64,000 nucleotides of DNA. Source: Sulfurimonas sp. HSL3-7 (GTDB lineage Bacteria; Campylobacterota; Campylobacteria; Campylobacterales; Sulfurimonadaceae). Within the stretch, counting starts at the first letter, position 1; every line of letters starts with the position of its first letter. Under the pieces are notes generated by a model. It searched no databases. It was not told where the DNA came from and saw only the letters and a list, made by a program, of their open reading frames with translations. Where the stretch lies: contig NZ_CP147919.1 of assembly GCF_039645985.1 (NCBI RefSeq), positions 1,736,001 to 1,800,000 on the forward strand, given 5' to 3'. Below, one piece after another: positions 27,017 to 37,223 of the stretch. The position numbers were made by a program, and so were the translations under genes.

Positions 27017-27457
27017 TCAATAATCTTTGATCATCACCGAGTTATCCACAATCATGTTCTGCATATTGTGGGAATATGCGTATTCCAAGATATCGAAAAG
27101 CCGATGGACCATTTGCGTACTTGTGTCATAGTCATTGGAAAACACGATGCTTGTATAGACCCGTTTGCCATAAAAGTTGTTTTCAAAAATGGTAAGCAAG
27201 TTAGATGCGGCTTTTATGCCACTCCCTGCCGTCGTACCGTCAAATACTTCACAATAAAGATTTTCTTCTAATTTAATAAAAATATCTGTTTGACGGCTAT
27301 GTTCGTCTAAAGCACTTAAATCCACATCAGGATCAAACAGACCAATTGCCAACGAAAAATGTTGATGGTAACGTTTACGTTTGTAAAAATAATCATCAAT
27401 TCTCTTAACAATAATCGTCTGATATTTATTTCGATTCTCTTTAAGCATATTTATCAT
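27017..27457 (-). CDS. Hypothetical protein, possibly a degenerate GGDEF-like domain
   Basis: This 146-residue protein is predicted to be soluble. The order of elements (FSLAIGLFDPDV, then DIFIKLEENLYCEVFDGT, then VYTSIVFSNDYDTSTQMVHRLFDILEYAY) recalls the alternating pattern of GGDEF or related nucleotide-cyclase folds, but no GGDEF signature or metal-binding Asp pair is visible. That resemblance is weak inference. The ATG is 6 nt after a consensus extended -10 and has no Shine-Dalgarno, so the mRNA may be leaderless. Confidence 0.6.
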   Translation of the reverse strand: MINMLKENRNKYQTIIVKRIDDYFYKRKRYHQHFSLAIGLFDPDVDLSALDEHSRQTDIFIKLEENLYCEVFDGTTAGSGIKAASNLLTIFENNFYGKRVYTSIVFSNDYDTSTQMVHRLFDILEYAYSHNMQNMIVDNSVMIKDY

Positions 27458-27463
27458 GCATCT

Positions 27464-27472
27464 ATTATATCA
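27464..27472 (-). promoter_or_regulatory. Extended -10 promoter, likely leaderless start
   Basis: The minus strand reads TGATATAAT followed by exactly 6 nt and the ATG at 27457. Transcription should start at the A of the start codon. Confidence 0.55.
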
Positions 27473-27583
27473 CATTATTTTTTGTAATTAATCTGAAATA
27501 AATAGATAAAAAGAGAAAGGTCCATACTCTAAGATGTCAACTGTTTTTAATGCGCGAGCAACCCGGCCGGGTCGAGATACAAC

Positions 27584-28054
27584 CTAAGACGGGCAGCAGG
27601 CATCCAGTTCGCCAAGGTCGACGTTTGTGCCTTGACCGCTGATCATCTCAACGTTCTCACGGATGGTCTTACCGTTATGGATGATCGTATACGAGATCTT
27701 CGTTGTGTCACGAATGGTGTTGATCGTCGAACAGTAGGTCTCAACACTGGCCATCACCCAGCGGGCCGCCTGCTCATCATCATCTGCATCCGAGTTAAAA
27801 GTATATGTCAGGTGCAGCGAGTTGAACTTCTTGGGGTGATCGTCATTACGGACCACTTCACCGTCAACAACAAGATCCGTCACTGTTTTCCCCTGGTTCT
27901 GCGGCAGCATATAGACGTCGGTCGCACTGCAGGTGATGATACCGCTTAGAAAATACTCTACCGGGCTGATCGTCGGACAGTCGATGATAAAACTGCTTTT
28001 TGCTGTCGTCGCTTCAAACTTCATTGCCTCTTTATGGGCTACGGTCACTTTCAT
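27584..28054 (-). CDS. OsmC family protein
   Basis: The 156 residues contain the two redox-active cysteines of OsmC/Ohr-type peroxidases at C42 (GIITCSATD) and C108 ([10 protein letters not shown]). Such proteins reduce organic hydroperoxides. An additional CC pair near the C-terminus (DACCPS) is unusual and its role is unknown. The start codon overlaps the argH stop by 4 bp, so it is translationally coupled to arginine synthesis gene argH, with no obvious functional link. Confidence 0.88.
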   Translation of the reverse strand: MKVTVAHKEAMKFEATTAKSSFIIDCPTISPVEYFLSGIITCSATDVYMLPQNQGKTVTDLVVDGEVVRNDDHPKKFNSLHLTYTFNSDADDDEQAARWVMASVETYCSTINTIRDTTKISYTIIHNGKTIRENVEMISGQGTNVDLGELDACCPS

Positions 28055-29439
28055 ATGTTCAATCCTTTGATATATTCTTTGAAAAATTCAACCTGTTCTT
28101 TTGTACGGACTGTTGCCGTAGCACCCTGCGACTGGCGCGCGTTCATCGAGTTTCTCAACACCAGGTACGGCATGACGTCCTCGTTGATGCGCCCGTCGAT
28201 CTTTTTAAGTTCTTCGAAACTCATCTCGCTGATGTCGATGCCCAGCGCTTCTGAACGGGCGACGGCCTTTCCGGAGATAAAGTGCGTCTCTCTGAACGGA
28301 ACACCGCACTTCTCGACAAGGTAATCAGCCAGATCCGTTGCGGTCAAATGACCTTTTTGACAGGCTTTTTCCATATTCTCTGTTTTAACGGTCATTGTCT
28401 TCAGTGCTTCACGAAGAATCTCCAGTGAGATCTCTGCGGTATCGATGCTGTCAAAGACACCCTCCTTATCCTCCTGGGTATCTTTATTGTAGGCGAGAGG
28501 AAGCCCTTTCATCACCGTCAGCAGTGCGATCAGATTGCCGTTGACACGTCCCGTTTTTCCGCGAAGCAGTTCAGGGACATCCGGGTTTTTCTTTTGCGGC
28601 ATGATGGAAGATCCTGTTGAGTAGGCATCTGAAAGTTCGACAAAACCGAACTCATAGCTCGACCACATAATGATCTCTTCGCTCAAACGCGAGATATGCA
28701 TCATCATCGTAGAGATATTGAAAAGGATCTCCAAAGCAAAATCGCGGTCACTTACCGTATCCAGGCAGTTCACACTGACACTGTCAAAGCCCAATGTTTC
28801 AGCCGTCATTTCACGGTTGATGTTGTGCGGCGTACCGGCGAGTGCGGCACACCCAAGAGGCGAGATGTTATTACGGCGGCGGCTATCTTCAAAACGCTCA
28901 ATGTCACGCTTAAACATCGAAGCATACGCCAGCATGTGAAAACCGAAGTTGATCGGCTGTGCATGCTGCAGGTGCGTCATACCCGGAAGCAGTGTCGAGG
29001 TATGTTCTTCGGCAATCGCAACGATCACTTCCAACAGTGACTTTAGAAGCTGTGCGATTTCACGGTCTTTGCGCAGAACATAACGGCGGAAGTCAACAGC
29101 GACCTGATCATTACGTGAGCGCGCGGTATGCAGTTTACCGCCTACGTCACCGATGATAGACGTTAGACGTTTTTCAATCGCCATGTGCAGATCTTCATCT
29201 GAGATTTTCCATTCAAACTCTCCTGATTCGATCTCTTGCAGGACCTGTGCCATACCCTCTTGAATCGCTTTTAGTTCATCACTGTTCAAGATCCCTTGCG
29301 CCTGTAACATCGCTGCATGCGCAAGAGAACCCTCTATATCCTCTTTATACAGTCTTCGATCGTACATGATCGATGCATTAAAATCATCTAAAAGTGAAGA
29401 CGAGGCTTCACTAAAACGGCCTGACCACATTTTATCCAT
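28051..29439 (-). CDS. argH: Argininosuccinate lyase
   Basis: ArgH cleaves argininosuccinate to arginine and fumarate, the last step of arginine synthesis. The 462-residue protein carries the fumarase/aspartase superfamily signature [12 protein letters not shown] and the N-terminal MWSGRFS. The ATG at 29439 is chosen over an upstream in-frame ATG at 29466 because GGAG stands 6 nt before it and family members begin at this point. It forms a two-gene operon with osmC. Confidence 0.97.
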   Translation of the reverse strand: MDKMWSGRFSEASSSLLDDFNASIMYDRRLYKEDIEGSLAHAAMLQAQGILNSDELKAIQEGMAQVLQEIESGEFEWKISDEDLHMAIEKRLTSIIGDVGGKLHTARSRNDQVAVDFRRYVLRKDREIAQLLKSLLEVIVAIAEEHTSTLLPGMTHLQHAQPINFGFHMLAYASMFKRDIERFEDSRRRNNISPLGCAALAGTPHNINREMTAETLGFDSVSVNCLDTVSDRDFALEILFNISTMMMHISRLSEEIIMWSSYEFGFVELSDAYSTGSSIMPQKKNPDVPELLRGKTGRVNGNLIALLTVMKGLPLAYNKDTQEDKEGVFDSIDTAEISLEILREALKTMTVKTENMEKACQKGHLTATDLADYLVEKCGVPFRETHFISGKAVARSEALGIDISEMSFEELKKIDGRINEDVMPYLVLRNSMNARQSQGATATVRTKEQVEFFKEYIKGLNI

Positions 29440-29650
29440 AACGGCTCCATTCGCACCACATGCCATTTTATCAATGCTGTGGAAATTAATTTTGACATTT
29501 TACCTTAATTTTACAGAGGATAGAACCGTTGCCCTGCAGAGCGTTGAAGTTTGCAGAAGAAACAGTTCCTATGCCGGGAAAAATGGATTTGAGATGTAAA
29601 TCGTTTGTTAGGGAGAAGTCGGCACACGAATGCGCCTTTGTGCAAATAGA

Positions 29651-29986
29651 TCAGTTACAAGCAGGAACGTTTCCGCTGTCCTTAGCGTACTCGACCATAA
29701 AGTCCTTGAGATGCCGGGCGCTTTTTGTATACTTTTTGCTTTCAAAATATTTCCAAGATGCTTTTGCTTTGTTGTTCTCAAGATGAAGTTTTGCCAACCC
29801 TTCACCTTTATTCTTTAATAGTTTATTCCAGGTCGTTTTCTTTTTTGCTCCGGCAACTTCCAGTCCGCCTCCGTGACATTTACGACATTTTTTGACGTAA
29901 ACTTTTTGTCCTTTATAAACAGCGGCATCAGCAGAACCCAGCCCCAATACAGTTAACGCAAGTACAGACATTACAATCTTTTTCAT
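29651..29986 (-). CDS. Small periplasmic monohaem cytochrome c
   Basis: The 111-residue protein has a signal peptide (cleavage after about residue 22) and one haem c attachment motif, C34-R-K-C37-H38. The mature part is very lysine-rich (calculated by eye as strongly basic) and ends with VPACN. It looks like a soluble electron carrier of class I type, although the distal Met ligand is not obvious. It is monocistronic. Confidence 0.8.
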   Translation of the reverse strand: MKKIVMSVLALTVLGLGSADAAVYKGQKVYVKKCRKCHGGGLEVAGAKKKTTWNKLLKNKGEGLAKLHLENNKAKASWKYFESKKYTKSARHLKDFMVEYAKDSGNVPACN

Positions 29987-30114
29987 ATACGAGCAACCTC
30001 ATTTTAAATATTGATTCTATATTACATTATAAAAAATAATATTAGCCTTAACAGCGTTCTTAAATACCAAGAGTTGGCGAAGGAGATTGGATAAGTTACG
30101 GATTATATATAAGA

Positions 30115-30154
30115 AAAAATAAACATTAAACAACATGAACATTGTTTAATGTTT
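30115..30154 (-). terminator. Terminator of the hemC / menaquinone decarboxylase transcript
   Basis: AAACATTAAACAA and TTGTTTAATGTTT form a perfect 13-bp stem with an 8-nt loop (30121-30154). The minus strand continues ATTTTTTCTT. Confidence 0.85.
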
Positions 30155-30162
30155 GAATGCAT

Positions 30163-31977
30163 TTAGAGTTGATAATAGGTTTCCAGTTTTGGATCTAGAT
30201 CCCACAACCCTTTTGATTTAAGAGAGGCGACGACATCAGAGGTGCAGGTAACGTCATCAGGCCAGCGGCGTTTAAAACCGTCTATTTTATTTTTATTGGT
30301 GCCGTCAATATACACGGACTGCCCTGCGATCCGGATATCGCGCTGTGCGTCCAGGTTGTTGACGATACGCCAGGTCAACATATAAGGATTGTCTATATTG
30401 TTATTTTCAACATCCACAAAAACGATGATACGAAGATGTTCATTAAGGTCGTCAAGAAGTTCAAAACACTCATTCACCCGTCTGCTTTTATTGATCGTAA
30501 TCACGGTGATCGGGTTGGGTGTCATCAACATATATTGGCGAAGATCTTCGGCTTCAGGAATACGCTCTTTGACTAATACCAACAGTTTTTCATCGTCGAG
30601 CAGTGCCGGCGTTGTCGGTTCAAACTTTTGTGTTGCATCAATACCGAGTTTCCCACCCACCAGGGCTTCCGGGCTTGAATGGTCTAGTGCATCCGTAATA
30701 CCTTCGGTAATAAAGAGCATTTTAGGCGAAAAACGGTCAAGTACATATTTAGCCATTGCAAAATAATTACTAAGCTCAGGACCTCTTTCATCTACAAAAA
30801 GAGCATGTTTGACAAAACTCATCTGACCCGCGCCCCAGAAGACATGCATGAACTGCTTTGCATGCCCTTTATACAGCGGCTGCATCTTTGCCAGAATAAG
30901 ATTGTGGAAGACTCCGTTTTCCGGCATATGATAATCGATCAGATCCGGGGCATTGGTTTTTATCAGCGGTAAGAAGATACGCTCTGTCGCCCACCCCATA
31001 TATTTGTCTTCAAGCGGCGGTTTCCCGACGACTGTCGCTAAATAAGTAGGCTCTTTTTTGCGGGTAATAGCACTGACTTCCATAACAGGATAAGGCTCTT
31101 CAAGCGTGTAATACCCTGTATGATCGCCAAAAGGGCCTTCGATCTTCAGATTTTGCGGATCGACCCACCCCTCTATCACATAATCGACATCGTGCGGAAT
31201 GTAAAGCGGCGTCGTGACCGACTTGACCACCTCAGCCTTCTCTTTTTTGACAAAGCCGTAAAGCAGCAGTTCGTTCACGCCGTATGGCAGCGGAGCCGTT
31301 GCGCACCAGGTATATAGCGGGTCACCGCCGATACCGATACTCACCGGCATCTTTTTGCCCGCACGCTGGTACTGATCAAAGAAATGGGAGGCATCTTTAT
31401 GGATCTGCCAATGCATACCAAGATGATTTTTATCATAGACCTGAAGGCGGTACATCCCCAGGTTCACCATCTCGCCGTCAAGACTTTGCGTATAGACCTG
31501 CCCCATCGTGATGAAAGGCCCCCCGTCCTGTTCCCATGTTGTCAGTACCGGTAGATCATAAAGGTTCACATCTTCGCCGAGCATCTTGATTGCCTGACAC
31601 TCCCCCTCTTTTTTCAACCGTTTCGGAAAAACATTCTTCAGCTGCAGCAGATCACCCAGCATCGCGATCTTGTTGCCGAGACTTTCGGGCGGTTTCATAT
31701 GGAGCAGTTTGGTGATCTCATCCGCTACCGACTCTATACTGCGTCCAAACAGCAGTTCGGTCCGTTTGTATGAACCGAAAAGGTTCATCAGAACCGGTAC
31801 ATCAAACGTTCTGCTGTTTTTCCTGTCAACGGGGCTGGTAAAAAGAAGCGCCTTGCCGCCATCCTTTTTTTTCACCTCCATATAGGCCAGATGCGGGATC
31901 TCCAGGTAGATATCGAGTTCTTCTTCAATGATAGTCAGCTCATTGTGTTTTGTAAGCAGATCAATAGTTTTTTTCAT
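30163..31977 (-). CDS. UbiD-family menaquinone biosynthesis decarboxylase
   Basis: The 604-residue cytosolic protein spans the whole UbiD fold and uses prenylated FMN in characterised relatives. The length and features such as GIGGDPLYTWCATAPLPYG and EGPFGDHTGYYT fit the long subgroup tied to the futalosine menaquinone route used by Campylobacterota, where it removes the carboxyl group from a late naphthoate intermediate. It is 79 bp downstream of hemC on the same strand, completing a cluster for haem and quinone cofactors. The partner UbiX-type flavin prenyltransferase is not in the window. Confidence 0.88.
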   Translation of the reverse strand: MKKTIDLLTKHNELTIIEEELDIYLEIPHLAYMEVKKKDGGKALLFTSPVDRKNSRTFDVPVLMNLFGSYKRTELLFGRSIESVADEITKLLHMKPPESLGNKIAMLGDLLQLKNVFPKRLKKEGECQAIKMLGEDVNLYDLPVLTTWEQDGGPFITMGQVYTQSLDGEMVNLGMYRLQVYDKNHLGMHWQIHKDASHFFDQYQRAGKKMPVSIGIGGDPLYTWCATAPLPYGVNELLLYGFVKKEKAEVVKSVTTPLYIPHDVDYVIEGWVDPQNLKIEGPFGDHTGYYTLEEPYPVMEVSAITRKKEPTYLATVVGKPPLEDKYMGWATERIFLPLIKTNAPDLIDYHMPENGVFHNLILAKMQPLYKGHAKQFMHVFWGAGQMSFVKHALFVDERGPELSNYFAMAKYVLDRFSPKMLFITEGITDALDHSSPEALVGGKLGIDATQKFEPTTPALLDDEKLLVLVKERIPEAEDLRQYMLMTPNPITVITINKSRRVNECFELLDDLNEHLRIIVFVDVENNNIDNPYMLTWRIVNNLDAQRDIRIAGQSVYIDGTNKNKIDGFKRRWPDDVTCTSDVVASLKSKGLWDLDPKLETYYQL

Positions 31978-32056
31978 GTGAGTTCTTTATATGGAGTCGA
32001 TCTATCGCCAACCGTTTTTAAAGTGGGGCTGACACCACTATACGGATCAAGCGGCC

Positions 32057-33010
32057 TTAAAGGGTACTTTTGATGCTATTGGCCTGCTCTTCAGCACGCG
32101 CAAGAAGCTCTTTGGCGCCTTTGTCGATCAAACGCTGTGCCATCTCGCGTCCGGCATTGGCATGTTCCTCTTTTCGCACGATCTTGGTCTCGCCCAAAAC
32201 TTCGTGACCGTTAGGCAGGCCCAACAGCGAACGGACGATCACATCGCCGTTGTCCTGAACAAAAGCATTAACGCCGATAGGCACCTGACATCCGCCTTCA
32301 AGCATATCGACAAAATCACGCTCTATCGTCGTTTCGATTCGGCTGTACTCATCTTCGAGCTGCTCGGCGATCTTGATCACTTCAGGATCATCCACGCACT
32401 GAATACCCAGAGCACCCTGCCCCATCGCCGGGATCATCTCCATCAGCGAGATCGGGTAAATATGCTCGACCGCATCCAGCAGTCCCAAACGGCTTATGCC
32501 GGCTGCTGCCAGGATGATGGCATCAAACTGCCCCTCTTTAAGCTTACGGATACGGGTATCAACATTACCGCGAAGGTCCTTGATGATAAGATCGGGGCGA
32601 ATACGTGCCAAATGCATACGACGGCGCAGTGACGAGGTCCCTACTGTTGCCCCCTTTGGAAGCTCATCGATCTCCGTATATTTTTCGGAAAGCATCGCAT
32701 CGCGTACATCTTCACGTTCGGTGATCGCCGCAAGCACCAATCCCGCCGGCATTACCGTCGGTACATCTTTGAGTGAATGCACTGCGATCTGCGCTTCACC
32801 GCGAAGCATCGCCTCTTCGATCTCTTTTAGAAAAAGTCCTTTACCGCCGATCTTGGCCAATGGGGTATCGATGATCTTGTCACCTGAGGTGATGACAATT
32901 TTAAGTTCAACCGCCAACCCCGGGTTCTTCTCTTCTAAAACAGCTTTGATATGCTCGGATTGCCAAAGAGCGAGTTTTGAACCGCGTGTTGCTATCGTTA
33001 TTTTTTTCAT
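32057..33010 (-). CDS. hemC: Hydroxymethylbilane synthase (porphobilinogen deaminase)
   Basis: HemC polymerises four porphobilinogens into hydroxymethylbilane for haem synthesis. The 317 residues include the N-terminal ATRGSKLALWQ, the SLRRRMHLARIRPDL arginine-rich active site and C241 in EGGCQVPIG, which carries the dipyrromethane cofactor (C242 in E. coli). The ATG overlaps the stop of the Dsb-like gene by 4 bp. HemA, an earlier step of the same pathway, lies three genes upstream. Confidence 0.97.
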   Translation of the reverse strand: MKKITIATRGSKLALWQSEHIKAVLEEKNPGLAVELKIVITSGDKIIDTPLAKIGGKGLFLKEIEEAMLRGEAQIAVHSLKDVPTVMPAGLVLAAITEREDVRDAMLSEKYTEIDELPKGATVGTSSLRRRMHLARIRPDLIIKDLRGNVDTRIRKLKEGQFDAIILAAAGISRLGLLDAVEHIYPISLMEMIPAMGQGALGIQCVDDPEVIKIAEQLEDEYSRIETTIERDFVDMLEGGCQVPIGVNAFVQDNGDVIVRSLLGLPNGHEVLGETKIVRKEEHANAGREMAQRLIDKGAKELLARAEEQANSIKSTL

Positions 33011-33846
33011 TTGACCTTCACTTCTTTATATCTGGTTTTGCTTGCATCTTTTTCACCGTCAAAGAAAAGTGTCGGTGTTCCCTGAACCATGACTTTCATA
33101 GCGATCTCTTTATCATGGTTGAACTGTTTTTCTACCGACGCTGCGTGGATCTCTGCCGGCGTGATCGAGGTGCCCAGGCTTTTGTTAAAAGCGGCCAGAA
33201 TCTTTTTCTCATCGGTTTCGCGCGCATTGACCTCGACTTTGTAAAGGTCCAGAAGTCTGCTTTTCATCCCCTTGTGTTCAATCGCTATCGCCGCTTTTGT
33301 CAAGGTGATCGCTGCAGGATGAAGCGAAGGAAGCGGAAAGTGGTAATAATAGACGGCAAAATCATCCGGGAATTTTTTCATGTATTCGATAGCCTCAGGC
33401 ACAAACTTTCTGCAAAACGGGCAAAGCGGATCGGAAAATATCGCCACTTTATGTTTAGCACCAGCATTACCGAAAACAAGGTTTTCTTTCGTGTAATATT
33501 CCGTCTTGAACTTCGGTGCCACCGAACTGCTCAAACTGCGACCGCTCTTGATATTGTTAAAATCTTTGGTTATGAAATCACCATGAACAAAATAGATCAT
33601 CTGCTGTTCGATATCACGTTCTTGATCGCCCTGTTTGACACGTGCTTTCAAGTTTACGATAAGGCTGTCCCAGCCTTTGAGCCCTTTCGATGGCGTTCTT
33701 TCCACAACCTTTATCTCAAGATTTGAAATGTTTTTATTGCCGCCGATCTGCTTTTTTAAAAAACCGGTCACTTCGGCATTTGTCGCGCCAAAAAGTGAAA
33801 GGCTACTTAGTAGTATCGTTGCTGATAATTTCGACATCAATGACAT
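33007..33846 (-). CDS. Periplasmic thioredoxin-fold protein (DsbA/DsbC-like)
   Basis: The protein has a signal peptide and a DsbA/DsbC-type thioredoxin fold with the active site CPFC (IFSDPLCPFCRKFVPEA) and a cis-Pro region (GTPTLFFDGEK). An N-terminal ~120-residue domain resembles the dimerisation region of DsbC/DsbG-like proteins. The start at 33846 (279 residues) is chosen because AAAAGG lies 6 nt upstream and it gives a normal signal peptide; longer in-frame starts would run deep into fxsA. It still overlaps fxsA by 44 bp. It may serve cytochrome c or other envelope disulfide chemistry. Confidence 0.85.
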   Translation of the reverse strand: MSLMSKLSATILLSSLSLFGATNAEVTGFLKKQIGGNKNISNLEIKVVERTPSKGLKGWDSLIVNLKARVKQGDQERDIEQQMIYFVHGDFITKDFNNIKSGRSLSSSVAPKFKTEYYTKENLVFGNAGAKHKVAIFSDPLCPFCRKFVPEAIEYMKKFPDDFAVYYYHFPLPSLHPAAITLTKAAIAIEHKGMKSRLLDLYKVEVNARETDEKKILAAFNKSLGTSITPAEIHAASVEKQFNHDKEIAMKVMVQGTPTLFFDGEKDASKTRYKEVKVK

Positions 33847-34249
33847 TGTCATCCTTTTCTTCATGTATTTGTGTGTGTGTATATGTTCTGTTTCCAGAAT
33901 CTTGATTCTCAAAAGGTGATTTTGCCGTAAAACGGTTAACCAACATCTTGGTAAAAACGGAAAATTGTAGCAAGATACCGATGATATCGGTTAAGAACCC
34001 GGGTAAGATCAATAAGATCGCACCGAGAACGGCAAAGATATTCAAACGTTGAAACTCTTGTACATCGATCTTTTGCATCGAGACGGCATGCATGTTCTCA
34101 ACCAGTGTGGCTCTGAAGTTGACCAATAGGACCATACCGATCAAAGCGCTCAGAAGTATCTCCAGAAAAGTATAGAACCCGCCGATCTCAGAAGCCAGGT
34201 TGACCGAGATCATCACCTCCAAAAAGAGATAGACGAAAAAGTAGATCAT
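33803..34249 (-). CDS. fxsA: FxsA family membrane protein
   Basis: The 148-residue protein has FxsA-type hydrophobic segments (about residues 2-20, 25-45 and 71-100) around GILLQF and LVNRF, followed by a polar tail. E. coli FxsA suppresses F exclusion of phage T7 when overexpressed; its normal role is unclear. It overlaps proS by 4 bp and the Dsb-like gene by 44 bp. A (GT)5 run lies in the overlap region. Confidence 0.85.
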   Translation of the reverse strand: MIYFFVYLFLEVMISVNLASEIGGFYTFLEILLSALIGMVLLVNFRATLVENMHAVSMQKIDVQEFQRLNIFAVLGAILLILPGFLTDIIGILLQFSVFTKMLVNRFTAKSPFENQDSGNRTYTHTQIHEEKDDNVIDVEIISNDTTK

Positions 34250-35949
34250 TTCAGACGATCCATGATCGCGTCAAAAACAGACGCTGCAGTGACTTCGCTC
34301 TTTTCCAGCGTTGCCCGCTCGACAATCTGGACATTACCGTTTTCGAGTTCTTTACCGACGATGACCGTGTAGGGGAAACCGATCAGTTCCGCGTCTTTCA
34401 TCTTAAACCCGAAACGCTCTTTACGATCATCCAGAATCACCTCCACACCGGCAGTCTTGAGCTTTACGTAAAGCTCTTCACCGAAGTCAAGCTGCGCTTC
34501 GTCTTTGATGTTGGAGACCATTACATTGACAAGGTATGGGGCTGTCTCCCTCGTCCAGATACACCCCTTTTCATCATGATGCTGTTCGACCGTTGCGGCG
34601 ATAAGGCGGCTCACACCCATACCGTATGTTCCCATGACGAAAGGTTCAGACTGACCTTTTTCGTTAAGGAACTCTGCCTTGAGCGGCTTGGAGTAGGTCG
34701 TACCCAGTTTAAAGATATGGCCGACCTCGATCCCTTTTCTGTAGTGGAGCTTGCCGTTGCAGTTTGGACAACCGTCGCCTTCTCTCGCTGAATAGAGATC
34801 CTTGAACAGCGCGTCTTTAAGCACACTCATATCGACGCCGACATAGTGGTAATCTTTCTCGTTGGCGCCGCAGATAAGCTGCTTGGCGTCTTTAAGGCCT
34901 GTGTCAAATACACACGGAACTTTGTCCATATCCAGCGGTCCCATGAAACCCGGAACCAGCCCAAGGGCGGTAAGCTCCTCTTCGCTTACGTCGGCGATAT
35001 CGAGTGCTTCGGCAGCGTTCACCGCCTTGACCTCCTGGAGTTCGTCGTCGCCGCGCAGGAAAAAGAGCACCACCTGATCGCCGTCTTCATAGATCAGCCG
35101 TTTCGCCACGCACTTCATCGTGTAGTAAGGGTCAACCTTGAAAAATGCTGCCAGCGCTTCGATGCTTGTGACACCGGGCGTCTGGAATTTGTTGAAATCC
35201 GCTTCCGGCGCTGCAGGAATATCCTGACGATCCGAACGTTTCGCCGCTTCGACATTGGCACCGTATTCGCAGCTGTCGCATATAGCGATCGTGTCTTCAC
35301 CGCTGTCGGCGATCACCATCAGCTCTTTGGAACCCGAACCGCCGATCGCACCGCTGTCGGCTTCGACGACGCGGAACTCGAGCCCCAGACGTTCCAATAT
35401 ACGTTTGTATGCTGCTTCCATCGCATCGAATTCGCGATCAAGGTCCTCTTCATTTGCATGAAAACTGTAACCGTCTTTCATCACGAACTCGCGGCCGCGC
35501 ATCAACCCGAAACGCGGACGCGCCTCATCACGGAACTTGGTCTTGATCTGGTAGAGGTTCAGCGGAAGCTGCTTGTAGCTCGTAACACGGTTGCGCACAA
35601 GATTGACCATCATCTCTTCGTGTGTCGGCCCCAGAACAAATAAGTTCTCTTTACGGTCGCGGAAACGGAGAAGTTCTTTCCCGAACTTCTCAATACGGCC
35701 GCTCTCGGCCCAAAGATCGGCCGGTGTAACGAAACTGAGATCGACCTCTTGCGCACCTGAAGCTGTCATCTCCTCATTGATCACATTCTCGATGTTTTTA
35801 AGAACACGTTTGCCCAGCGGCAGATAGTTATACAGACCTGCGGCGACCTGTGAGGTAAAACCGGCGCGTGCCAAAAAGATATGGCTGGCAAGTTGCGCAT
35901 CGGACGGTGCTTCTTTTGTTGTTGGAATAAAAGCTTGAGAAAAACGCAT
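34246..35949 (-). CDS. proS: Proline--tRNA ligase
   Basis: This 567-residue class II enzyme is the bacterial-type ProRS, with the catalytic core ([30 protein letters not shown]), an inserted editing domain (about residues 225-390) that removes mis-charged alanine, and a C-terminal anticodon-binding domain (about 470-567). A CxxC pair (DGCPNCNGK) lies between the editing and C-terminal parts. It sits 20 bp after hemA and overlaps fxsA by 4 bp. Confidence 0.97.
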   Translation of the reverse strand: MRFSQAFIPTTKEAPSDAQLASHIFLARAGFTSQVAAGLYNYLPLGKRVLKNIENVINEEMTASGAQEVDLSFVTPADLWAESGRIEKFGKELLRFRDRKENLFVLGPTHEEMMVNLVRNRVTSYKQLPLNLYQIKTKFRDEARPRFGLMRGREFVMKDGYSFHANEEDLDREFDAMEAAYKRILERLGLEFRVVEADSGAIGGSGSKELMVIADSGEDTIAICDSCEYGANVEAAKRSDRQDIPAAPEADFNKFQTPGVTSIEALAAFFKVDPYYTMKCVAKRLIYEDGDQVVLFFLRGDDELQEVKAVNAAEALDIADVSEEELTALGLVPGFMGPLDMDKVPCVFDTGLKDAKQLICGANEKDYHYVGVDMSVLKDALFKDLYSAREGDGCPNCNGKLHYRKGIEVGHIFKLGTTYSKPLKAEFLNEKGQSEPFVMGTYGMGVSRLIAATVEQHHDEKGCIWTRETAPYLVNVMVSNIKDEAQLDFGEELYVKLKTAGVEVILDDRKERFGFKMKDAELIGFPYTVIVGKELENGNVQIVERATLEKSEVTAASVFDAIMDRLK

Positions 35950-35969
35950 GGAGTTCCTTGTAAAAATAG

Positions 35970-37223
35970 TTAATTTTTTTCTTGTTTGTCTAGACCGAGA
36001 ATATGCGAAAGAGCATCCATCAACGACTCGGATTGCGCCTCTTCCGTCACCTCGCGAAGCCGCTGGATCTTGCCGTGAAGAAAACGTTTCAGCGCCTGTT
36101 CGGCCATCTTCTGAGCCTGAGTGGCATACTCTTGCGGCAGATACCCGTTCGCAATGGCACGTTCGCTCTCTACCTGTGCCGCTTTCATTGCCCGGACATA
36201 GAGCTCTTTGATCATCGGCTCAATGCTCTGGCGCTGCTGCCACTCATAATAACTTTTTGTATACCGGCGGATAATGCCGAATGAGGCTTTTGCCTCATCT
36301 TCTCGCAGAACGAGGTTCTCATCCACGATGCTTTTGAGGTCATCCACGGCATAAAGCGTGATGGATTCGGATTCGAACTCTTCGATATCACGCGGGACCG
36401 CCATATCGATCCAGAAACGGTCACGGATCGAAAAGTTGATGTCTCTCTTTTTTATGATCGGTTCAGTCGCACCGGTTGCCGAGATAAGCAGGTCGAACTC
36501 ATCTATCACCGCGTGCAACTCGTCAAAGTCGATCACCTGCGCATCAAACTCCTCGGCGATCTCTTCCGCCTTGGCTCTTGTACGGTTCATGATCGTGATG
36601 GAGACATTCTCTTTGCTCAGATAGCGCGCACTCAAAACCGACATCTCCCCGGCACCGATGATGAGCGCGCGCTTGCCGCTCAGATCGCCGGCATCACGCT
36701 TTAACTGCTGCATCGCGACACTGGCGATAGAGACGGGTTTGGAGGAGATGTCCGTGACGTTGCGTACTTCCGCCGCACATTTGAAGGCGTGCTGAATAAC
36801 ACCCGCGATCCTGGAGTTGCAGTAGTGATGTGCACGTGCAAAATTGTAGGCATCTTTGATCTGCCCCGCGATCTGTGTCTCACCGACCACCATCGAATCA
36901 AGCGAACTCACCACTGACAGGACATGGTGGATCGCAGAGCGGTCCTCATGAATATCTGCCCGCACTTCCAGCTCATCGGCATCAATGCCCGAACGTTTAT
37001 GCATGTGGAGCAAAATGGTCATCGTAGCCGCTTCAATGTCGTTACAGCTGCAGAACACTTCAATACGGTTACACGTCGACGTTACCATCGCCTCACTGAT
37101 ACTCGCATCGGAACAGAGCCTGCTAAGGCAGAGGTCTTTCTGCTCGTCATTTGCGAATGCCAGCTTCTCACGAATCGCCAAAGTGGTATTTTTGTGGGTA
37201 AAACTGACCACCAGGAAGTGCAT
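35970..37223 (-). CDS. hemA: Glutamyl-tRNA reductase
   Basis: HemA reduces glutamyl-tRNA(Glu) to glutamate-1-semialdehyde with NADPH, opening C5-pathway haem synthesis. The 417 residues include nucleophile C51 in TSTCNRIE, the [10 protein letters not shown] segment, the Rossmann motif IGAGEMS and the C-terminal dimerisation helix. The start overlaps the stop of the polyprenyl synthase gene by 1 bp (TAATG). From memory the order matches H. pylori HP0238-HP0240. Confidence 0.97.
   Translation of the reverse strand: MHFLVVSFTHKNTTLAIREKLAFANDEQKDLCLSRLCSDASISEAMVTSTCNRIEVFCSCNDIEAATMTILLHMHKRSGIDADELEVRADIHEDRSAIHHVLSVVSSLDSMVVGETQIAGQIKDAYNFARAHHYCNSRIAGVIQHAFKCAAEVRNVTDISSKPVSIASVAMQQLKRDAGDLSGKRALIIGAGEMSVLSARYLSKENVSITIMNRTRAKAEEIAEEFDAQVIDFDELHAVIDEFDLLISATGATEPIIKKRDINFSIRDRFWIDMAVPRDIEEFESESITLYAVDDLKSIVDENLVLREDEAKASFGIIRRYTKSYYEWQQRQSIEPMIKELYVRAMKAAQVESERAIANGYLPQEYATQAQKMAEQALKRFLHGKIQRLREVTEEAQSESLMDALSHILGLDKQEKN

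Noticed and set aside
27561-27572. ACCCGGCCGGGT palindrome after osmC as a terminator
   Set aside because: It has no loop and no U-run on either strand; it may be chance.
33868-33882. (GT)5 run at the fxsA/dsb overlap as a phase-variation switch
   Set aside because: Too short for high slippage, and a shift would alter only the FxsA tail upstream of the preferred dsb start.
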